Source: Ottowia flava
GTDB taxonomy: Bacteria > Pseudomonadota > Gammaproteobacteria > Burkholderiales > Burkholderiaceae_C
Length of the DNA stretch: 64,000 nt
Assembly: GCF_042680565.1 (NCBI RefSeq)
Contig: NZ_JBHUEJ010000011.1
Location: forward strand, 31,181 to 95,180
Direction: 5' to 3'
The position numbers and the translations under genes were made by a program. The notes beneath the pieces were generated by a model. That model was not told the DNA's origin, made no database searches, and saw only the letters and a list, made by a program, of their open reading frames with translations. Positions 58,455 through 64,000 of the stretch are shown one piece after another. Positions within the stretch are counted from its first letter, which is position 1. Every line of letters starts with the position of its first letter.

Positions 58455-59546
58455 TCAGGTCGCGAACATGGCCGCAAGCTGACGGCGGTCGCGGCGGTCC
58501 TTCCAGTTCCAGACCTCCCGGCCCTCCAGTGCCAGCGGACCCCAGGCAGCAATCGCGTGGCCATCGCCGCAAGCCACCGTGCGCAGGCGCGAGACGTCGA
58601 GCGGCGCTTTCCTGAAGTTGCCGCCATCCATCGCGGTGCGCAGGTTGGCCTCCAGCACCGGGCCGATCTCGGCCGGGGCGCGTGGCGGCACGATGAAGAT
58701 CTGGCGGTGGCTTTCGCTCTGCAGGCGTTCATTGACTACCGGCTCGCCGGCCTCGTCGGCCTGCAGACCAGCCTGGCGCAGCCAGGTTGGCGTACCGGCT
58801 TCCAGCGCCAGCAAGGGCGCGTCGCACAGCAGTGTGGCGCCACTGGCCAATTGCACAGCCTGGCCGTCCAGACCGATGCAATGGTCCTGCAGCACGGTGA
58901 TGTTCATTGCTTTCAGGCGCGCCAGCACACGGCGCTGCAGGCTGGCAGGTTGATCGGCCAGCAGCGGCGCGTCGCCCGCTACCAGCGACACCCGGCTGCC
59001 ATGCGGATTGGCCAGCGCATGCGCCACCGCCATCGCCATTTCCACCCCGGCGAGGTCCTCGCCGATCACGGCGACCTGCAAGGCGCGCTGGCTGGCCAGC
59101 GATTGCAATTGCGGCCACAGCTGCACGAAAGCTTCATGCGGGTGCACGAACAAGGCGTTGCGGCGCGCGCCCGGCATCACGTCCTCGACCGCTTCACGCG
59201 ACAGCGTGGGCTCGGCGTCGATGGAGAGCACGTCGTAGGGCAGCGCGTCGCCGCTGGTCAACTGGATGCGGCGACCGCCTGCGTCCAGCGAATGCACGTG
59301 TGCGGGCGCGAAGGTCACGCCACTGGCCTCTACCAGCGGGTCGAGCGCGATGCGCACGTCGTCCAGCGCATAGTCGCCCGCGACGTAGCCGGGCAGCATG
59401 GCGGAATCGATGTAGTAAGGGTGCGGCGCCACCAAGGTGACACTCATGTCGCCCGAACCTTGTCGGGCCAGTCCTTTGAGCACCTGGAGATTGGCGCGGC
59501 CTGCGCCCACCAGGACCAGGTGCTTGCGGGAGGGGTTCACGGTCAT
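58455..59546 (-). CDS. FAD-dependent pyridine nucleotide-disulfide oxidoreductase (SelD-associated type)
   Basis: A 363-residue flavoprotein with an N-terminal FAD-binding start HLVLVGAGRANLQVL and internal NAD-binding VAVIGEDLAGVEMAMAVAHA, plus GDGHAIAAWGPLALEGREV near the end. It resembles the NDH-2-like domain fused to or encoded near SelD in many bacteria. The selD gene is two genes away. Physiological partner unknown; redox support of selenium metabolism is the contextual guess. ATG 59544-59546 was chosen at the conserved start. Confidence 0.8.
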   Translation of the reverse strand: MTVNPSRKHLVLVGAGRANLQVLKGLARQGSGDMSVTLVAPHPYYIDSAMLPGYVAGDYALDDVRIALDPLVEASGVTFAPAHVHSLDAGGRRIQLTSGDALPYDVLSIDAEPTLSREAVEDVMPGARRNALFVHPHEAFVQLWPQLQSLASQRALQVAVIGEDLAGVEMAMAVAHALANPHGSRVSLVAGDAPLLADQPASLQRRVLARLKAMNITVLQDHCIGLDGQAVQLASGATLLCDAPLLALEAGTPTWLRQAGLQADEAGEPVVNERLQSESHRQIFIVPPRAPAEIGPVLEANLRTAMDGGNFRKAPLDVSRLRTVACGDGHAIAAWGPLALEGREVWNWKDRRDRRQLAAMFAT

Positions 59547-59657
59547 GCTGCGAGTGTATCGAGTGGGCCTGCGCCTGCTGCGACGTTTCAATCCGTTGCA
59601 GCAGGGCCCGAACGGGTAGCAGTAAATGATGGCGGGCGGCGCGGACCCGCTGCTTGT

Positions 59658-61271
59658 TCAGCCGACCAGCGCCTGCGCGAATTCGCGTGCGCGGAAGGTC
59701 TGCAGGTCTTCCAGCCGTTCGCCCACGCCAACAAAGTAGACCGGCACCGGCTTTTCGCGCGCGATGGCACACAGCACGCCGCCTTTGGCCGTGCCGTCCA
59801 GCTTGGTGACGATCAGGCCGGTGAGCTGCACCGAATCGTCGAACGCCTTCACTTGCGCCAGCGCGTTCTGGCCGGTGTTGCCATCGATCACCAGCAGCAC
59901 CTCGTGCGGCGCGGTGATGTCGGCCTTGGTGACCACGCGGCGGATCTTGGTCAGCTCTTCCATCAGGTGTTTCTGCGTCGGCAGGCGCCCAGCGGTGTCG
60001 ACCAGCACCACGTCCAGGTCGCGCGCGCGGCCGGCGGCCACGGCGTCAAAACTGACGGCGGACGGGTCGGCGCCTTGCTGGCTGACGATTTCCACCTGGT
60101 TGCGGTCGGCCCAGACGGCCAGTTGCTCGCGCGCGGCGGCGCGGAAGGTGTCGGCCGCGGCCAGCAGCACGGTAGCGCCGGCGTCCGCCAGGTGCTTGGT
60201 CAGCTTGCCGATGCTGGTCGTCTTGCCGGCGCCGTTGACGCCCGCGACCATAATCACCGTGGGGTGGTACACGCCGACCGTCAGCGGCTTTTCCAGTGGC
60301 GCCAGCATGTCGGCGATGGCGTCCTGCAGCAGCGCCTTGACCTGCGTTGCATCGGTGGCGCGCGTGTCTTTCACCCGGCGCTTCAGATCGGCCAGCAGGA
60401 ATTCCGTCGCCTGCACGCCGGCGTCGGCCATCAGCAACGCGGTCTCCAGGTCTTCGTACAGCGCGTCGTCGATCTGTGCGCCGGTGAACACCGTGGTGAT
60501 CGAACTGCCGGTCTTGCGCAGCCCGGTCTTCAGGCGGTCCAGCCAGCCCGAGCGGGTGGCCACGGTTGCAGCCGATACCGGCACCGCTTCCAGGTCATTT
60601 TGGCTTGCAGCGCTAGAGCCATCAGCGCGGGTAGCTCCGAAAACAGGAGCGTCGACGGTGCTGGCGGCCATGCGGGTGGGCGCGGGTTTGGCCTTGGCTG
60701 CCGCAAGAGCCGGAGCGGCCGGCGCCAGGGGCACCGGCACAGGGTCCACCGACGACAAAGCCGTGGTCGGGACGGCCACGGGCGCGGCAGCGGGGGATGC
60801 CGCCGGCGCAACGGCATCGGCAGCCGGGGATGCCAGTGCTGCGGTTTCTGCGGAGGCCGCAGCAGGAGCAATGGTTGGAGGTGGCGCTGGCGCGTCAACC
60901 GGCGCGACCTCAGGCGTTGTCTGACCCGTCTGGACCCAGCCCTCCAGTGCAGCGCCCGAACCGGCGGCCTGCGTAGGCGCCGGTACAGGCGAGGGCGCGG
61001 GGGCCCAGCCGGAGAAGCCTTGAGGTGCTGGCGCCTGAACGGCAGGAGGCGCGGGGGCGTCGGGCGAAGGCGACCATGGTGCAGCCGTCGCCGGCGGAGA
61101 GCTGGGCACAGCGGAAGACTGGGCTGGCACGGCCGGGGCAGTTGGCGACGGCGTGGCCACCGGTACTTCGGGCGCCGCGCTCGGCGCAGGCGCAGCCGCA
61201 TCGACGGGGGGCGTTGCGGGGGTAGCGGGGGCCGGTTCGGCGGCCTTTTTTCGGCGGAAGAAGCTGAACAT
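59658..61271 (-). CDS. ftsY: Signal recognition particle receptor FtsY
   Basis: A 537-residue SRP receptor GTPase. The C-terminal NG domain has GVNGAGKTTSIGKL, DTFRAAAREQL, DTAGRLPTQ and TKLDGTAKGG. It docks ribosome-SRP complexes at the inner membrane. The N-terminal ~215 residues are not the acidic A domain of E. coli but a long Ala/Pro/Val linker after MFSFFRRKK, and its C-terminal edge (residues ~208-226) is an in-frame repeat A copy. No ftsE/ftsX follow; a FAD protein gene is downstream. Confidence 0.94.
   Translation of the reverse strand: MFSFFRRKKAAEPAPATPATPPVDAAAPAPSAAPEVPVATPSPTAPAVPAQSSAVPSSPPATAAPWSPSPDAPAPPAVQAPAPQGFSGWAPAPSPVPAPTQAAGSGAALEGWVQTGQTTPEVAPVDAPAPPPTIAPAAASAETAALASPAADAVAPAASPAAAPVAVPTTALSSVDPVPVPLAPAAPALAAAKAKPAPTRMAASTVDAPVFGATRADGSSAASQNDLEAVPVSAATVATRSGWLDRLKTGLRKTGSSITTVFTGAQIDDALYEDLETALLMADAGVQATEFLLADLKRRVKDTRATDATQVKALLQDAIADMLAPLEKPLTVGVYHPTVIMVAGVNGAGKTTSIGKLTKHLADAGATVLLAAADTFRAAAREQLAVWADRNQVEIVSQQGADPSAVSFDAVAAGRARDLDVVLVDTAGRLPTQKHLMEELTKIRRVVTKADITAPHEVLLVIDGNTGQNALAQVKAFDDSVQLTGLIVTKLDGTAKGGVLCAIAREKPVPVYFVGVGERLEDLQTFRAREFAQALVG
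60595..60650 (+). repeat. Repeat A copy 14, in frame inside ftsY
   Basis: CATTTTGGCTTGCAGCGCTA, GAGCCATCAGCGCGGGTAGC, TCCGAAAACAGGAGC. Antisense to ftsY it encodes VFGATRADGSSAASQND at the junction of linker and NG domain. Confidence 0.75.
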
Positions 61272-61414
61272 CAAGACAGATTCTAGGTGGCGACCTGTGA
61301 CTGGGTGCTTGTGCTGGCGCAGGTGGCGTCGTGAACAGGCCCGTGCGGTGCACATCCGCCCGCGGTGTCCACCCGCACGGCGTGATCGCCCGGCGGGTCT
61401 TCGCCTGTCGATAC

Positions 61415-62506
61415 TTAACGCACCACCAAAGGTTGCGCGGCGGCTGCCGTCACCGCGCCCACGACAGCAGCGTCCGCAAAGCCCTGACTGCGGAACACCG
61501 ACAGCACCGCCGGCGCTGCAGCCGGCTCGCAAGCCACCAAGAGGCCGCCGCTGGTCTGCGGGTCGGTGAGCAGGGCACGCTCGGCGTCGGCAAAACCGGT
61601 GGGCAGGGCGATGTCTTGGCCGTAGGCGGCCCAGTTGCGGCCGCTGGCGCCGGTCACGGTGCCTTGCGTCGCCAAGTCGCGCGCGCCGGGCAGCAGGGGC
61701 ACGGCGGCCCAGTCGATCTGCGCGGTGACGCTGGCGCCGCGCGCCAATTCAAGCGCGTGGCCGGCCAGGCCAAAGCCGGTGACGTCGGTCAGCGCGTGCA
61801 CGCCGGGCAGGGCGGCCAGCGCGGTGCCGGGGGTGTTCAGGCGCGTGGTGCTGTCGATCATGCGCGCGTAGCCGTCGGTGGGCAGCTGGCCTTTTTTCAG
61901 TGCAGCGGAATAGATGCCCACGCCCAGCGGCTTGCCCAGCACCAGCACGTCGCCCGGTTGCGCGCCGCTGTTTTTCTTGATGCGGTCGGGGTGCACCAAG
62001 CCCAGCGCGACCAGGCCGTAAATGGCTTCGACCGAGTCGATGGTGTGCCCGCCCGCAATCGGAATGCCGGCGGTGCGGCACACGCTGGCGCCGCCTTCCA
62101 GGATCTTGCCGATGGTGTCCACCGACAGCACGTTGATCGGCATGCCCACCAGCGCCAGCGCCATGATCGGTTGGCCGCCCATGGCGTACACGTCGGACAG
62201 CGCGTTGGTGGCGGCGATGCGGCCGAAATCGAACGGGTCGTCGACGATGGGCATGAAAAAGTCGGTCGTAGCGACCAGGGCCTGTTCGTCGTTCAGGCGG
62301 TAGACGGCGGCGTCGTCCGAGGTCTCGATGCCCACCAGCAGTTCGGGCGGCACCGGCAGGCCGCCGGTCCCGCGCAGGATGCTGGACAGCACGCCCGGCG
62401 CGATCTTGCAGCCGCAGCCGCCGCCGTGCGACAGGCTGGTCAGGCGGGGTTCGGCGGTGGGTGCCGTGGTGGGGGCGGTTGGGTTGGCGGCGTGCGGTGT
62501 GCTCAT
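61415..62506 (-). CDS. selD: Selenide, water dikinase
   Basis: A 363-residue enzyme making selenophosphate from selenide and ATP. The catalytic loop is GGGCGCK, with Cys31 (not selenocysteine) and Lys34; ATP-site motifs DDAAVYRL, ATTDFFMPIVDDPFDFGRIA and AGGHTIDSVE are intact. No selA, selB, selC or selenouridine synthase gene is in the window, so use for selenoprotein or tRNA modification cannot be told. ATG 62504-62506 was chosen; a longer start has no conserved sequence. Confidence 0.94.
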   Translation of the reverse strand: MSTPHAANPTAPTTAPTAEPRLTSLSHGGGCGCKIAPGVLSSILRGTGGLPVPPELLVGIETSDDAAVYRLNDEQALVATTDFFMPIVDDPFDFGRIAATNALSDVYAMGGQPIMALALVGMPINVLSVDTIGKILEGGASVCRTAGIPIAGGHTIDSVEAIYGLVALGLVHPDRIKKNSGAQPGDVLVLGKPLGVGIYSAALKKGQLPTDGYARMIDSTTRLNTPGTALAALPGVHALTDVTGFGLAGHALELARGASVTAQIDWAAVPLLPGARDLATQGTVTGASGRNWAAYGQDIALPTGFADAERALLTDPQTSGGLLVACEPAAAPAVLSVFRSQGFADAAVVGAVTAAAAQPLVVR

Positions 62507-62854
62507 GCACTGATTGTCGCCCAAGGGCGCATCGGCAAGTGCGCCGCGGGGGATGCGGACATAGCAAGCAAAATCAGGCGCTTGCGCTACAGCCACCTGC
62601 GCAGGCAGCTATCAAAAGAGAAGTAATTGGTCGGGCGGCGGTGACAGGCGCCAGGCGCTGCCAGCACCGCTGATGTGCGGCGTGGCCACGCGAACCCGCT
62701 GCGCAGCACCCGGCGCCTGTGCGCGCCGAACGTCTCACCCGCCTGACGCGTGCGTGACGGATGTCACGCTGGCCGACGCGGGGCGCACCGGCGCGGCATG
62801 CGCGCTGGCAGAGTGCCGCCGATTCAACGGAAGGGACCTCCTGGAGAGAAGCGC
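62507..62854. other. 348-nt divergent intergenic region
   Basis: Shared upstream region of selD (minus) and the MscS gene (plus). It contains repeat A copy 15 and otherwise no recognisable gene or operator. Confidence 0.5.
62570..62626 (+). repeat. Repeat A copy 15
   Basis: GCGCTACAGCCACCTGCGCA, GGCAGCTATCAAAAGAGAAG. This is the copy nearest to the consensus; the CCTGCGCAGG centre is a perfect 10-bp palindrome. Confidence 0.92.
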
Positions 62855-63679
62855 ATGAACACCCAAGACATCTGGCAATTCCTGTCCACGCAAGGTGTGG
62901 ATTTCGCCATCAAGCTGCTGACGGCGATCGTCGCCTGGATCATCGGCCGCTGGCTGATCAACCTGGCCGTCAACCTGATCGGCAAGGCGTTCGAGCGCGG
63001 CGGCAAGATCGACGCCACGCTGGCCAACTACCTGAAATCCATCATCGCGGTGGTGCTGAACATCGTCCTGATCCTGGCGATTCTGGACCTGTTCGGCGTG
63101 CGCACCACCTCGTTCGCGGCGTTGCTGGCGGGCGCCGGCCTGGCCATTGGTGCGGCGTGGAGCGGCATGCTGGGCAACTTCGCCGCGGGCGTGTTCATGC
63201 AGGTGCTGCGCCCCTACAAGGTGGGTGACTTCATCCAGGCCGGCGGCGTGACCGGCACGGTGAAGGAGCTGGGCCTGTTCGGCACCACCGTCGTCACGCC
63301 CGACAACGTGACCACCATCGTCGGCAACGGCAAGGTGTTTGGCGACAACATCCAGAACTACAGCGCGCTGCCGGTGCGCCGCGTGGACTGCGTGGCCAAG
63401 GTGGCCAACAGCGTCAGCCCGACCGACGCCATCGCGCGCCTGCGCCCGGTGATCGCCGCCATCCCCAACGTCGCGGCCGACCCGGCGCCCGACATCGAGA
63501 TCCTCGAATTCACGCCCGAAGGCCCCAAGCTGTGCGTGCGCCCCTACACGCATACCGACCACTACTGGCAGGTTTACTTCGACACCAACAAGGCCATCGT
63601 CGACACCTTCGGCGCGGCCGGCTACCCGGTGCCGGAAACGCCCGTGGCCTACCGCCAGGCCGGCCCGGTGGCGGGCTGA
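62855..63679 (+). CDS. Small-conductance mechanosensitive channel (MscS family)
   Basis: A 274-residue three-helix MscS-type channel protecting against hypo-osmotic shock. TM3 with the Gly/Ala pore pattern is FAALLAGAGLAIGAAWSGML, followed by GNFAAGVFMQVLRPYKVGDF, VKELGLFGTTV and the C-terminal alpha/beta vestibule domain. Length matches E. coli MscS. ATG 62855 has CTGGAGAG ahead. It is followed by a terminator. Confidence 0.92.
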   Translation: MNTQDIWQFLSTQGVDFAIKLLTAIVAWIIGRWLINLAVNLIGKAFERGGKIDATLANYLKSIIAVVLNIVLILAILDLFGVRTTSFAALLAGAGLAIGAAWSGMLGNFAAGVFMQVLRPYKVGDFIQAGGVTGTVKELGLFGTTVVTPDNVTTIVGNGKVFGDNIQNYSALPVRRVDCVAKVANSVSPTDAIARLRPVIAAIPNVAADPAPDIEILEFTPEGPKLCVRPYTHTDHYWQVYFDTNKAIVDTFGAAGYPVPETPVAYRQAGPVAG

Positions 63680-63726
63680 CGGGGCGACCGCGGCGGCGAC
63701 CCCGTCCGCGCCCCTTCGGCTTGACC

Positions 63727-63751
63727 GACCCGCCCGCGTGGCGGGTTTTTT
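63727..63751 (+). terminator. Terminator after the MscS gene
   Basis: ACCCGCC (63728-63734) pairs with GGCGGGT (63740-63746) around a 5-nt loop, followed by a T run (63746-63751). Confidence 0.85.
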
Positions 63752-63756
63752 GTGCC

Positions 63757-64000
63757 CACAGGCCACCCGCCGCGCCGGTCGCGCCCTTGGCCGACAAGGC
63801 CGTGCGCCTAGGTGTCGTTTCCCAAGAGGTTGTTCACCCGAGGTGAAGCAAGATGGAGGTTCTCAAGCCAAACCGGCTGCTTCAGCACTCCCCGGATGAA
63901 CACCCATAAGAATGCCTCATTGACGCCCAAAGGGAGAGCCCATTTGGTTTCTCAGATCGCCTTGATTGGCCTGATGCCGGCAGCCGAGGCTGCCGGCATC
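63757..64000. other. Unassigned terminal segment ending in a perfect palindrome
   Basis: No convincing gene. The last 28 bases (63973-64000) are a perfect 13-bp inverted repeat with a GA centre (GATGCCGGCAGCC / GGCTGCCGGCATC), cut by or ending at the window edge. It is probably a terminator of a gene to the right or an element end. A minus-strand frame from ~63950 to 63810 is open (...VFIRGVLKQPVWLENLHLAS...) but is unsupported. Confidence 0.4.

Noticed and set aside
58263..61286. 1007-codon open frame on the plus strand
   Set aside because: Antisense to the FAD oxidoreductase gene and ftsY; composition is low-complexity Arg/Gly/His, typical of a GC-rich shadow frame.
62405..62420. Selenocysteine codon in selD
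   Set aside because: The catalytic position is an ordinary Cys codon (GGGCGCK); no in-frame TGA or SECIS-like requirement.

Overview
The window reads as a GC-rich chromosome segment of a betaproteobacterium, most likely Burkholderiales/Comamonadaceae. I infer this from codon and base usage, the gene families (two Liv-type ABC transporters, an orphan Bug receptor, IclR/PobA, CsbD/BON stress genes) and a dispersed ~60-bp repeat built around CTACAGCCACCTGCGCA of a kind I associate with that family. No database search was possible.

Layout. 1-5965: right end of a prophage. It holds tail genes (one with a 42-bp tandem repeat), then a tightly overlapped lysis cassette (GH24 endolysin, holin-like and micro-ORFs, nested Rz/Rz1), and ends at a CAU tRNA 3' fragment that looks like the attachment-site duplicate. 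6065-9327: DUF2939 protein, D-Ala-D-Ala dipeptidase lipoprotein, tRNA-Arg(ACG), riboflavin synthase, EamA transporter. 9533-14763: phosphomannomutase/phosphoglucomutase, Kdo transferase, sirtuin, split chromate transporter. 14932-18139: arsenate reductase and a stress cluster (SDR, small hydrophilic proteins, CsbD, BON). 18217-20029: NamZ-type DUF1343 protein and a DOMON-like protein. 20231-25949: a candidate PHO box followed by an OlsB-like acyltransferase, a PlcP-like phosphoesterase, an Agt-like glycosyltransferase, ppk1 and sixA, which together look like a phosphate-starvation lipid-remodelling and polyphosphate operon. 26139-35697: CHRD lipoproteins, YgiQ radical SAM protein, EF-G-like GTPase, DUF924, RNB ribonuclease, cold-shock/DUF1294 protein.

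35734-49487 (minus strand): an aromatic catabolic block. In transcription order it is a LysR regulator, two-subunit hydroquinone 1,2-dioxygenase, semialdehyde dehydrogenase, Bug receptor, maleylacetate reductase, a complete Liv-type ABC transporter, hydroxyquinol-type intradiol dioxygenase, an atypical SDR and a CaiB-family CoA-transferase. Hydroquinone and hydroxyquinol would both converge on maleylacetate and then 3-oxoadipate. 49606-52077: YciI protein, then pobA divergent from an IclR regulator with a three-half-site operator between them. 52297-58108: M48 metalloprotease lipoprotein and a second Liv-type transporter. 58455-62506: FAD oxidoreductase, ftsY, selD. 62855-63679: small MscS channel.

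Three repeat families are the main unexplained structure. Family A has fifteen copies, several read in frame inside waaA, ygiQ, ftsY and ribE. Family B has two copies, one in frame inside the phosphomutase gene. Family C is a tandem pair of double hairpins whose stems differ by compensated changes, placed between the acyltransferase and phosphoesterase genes of the phosphate operon.
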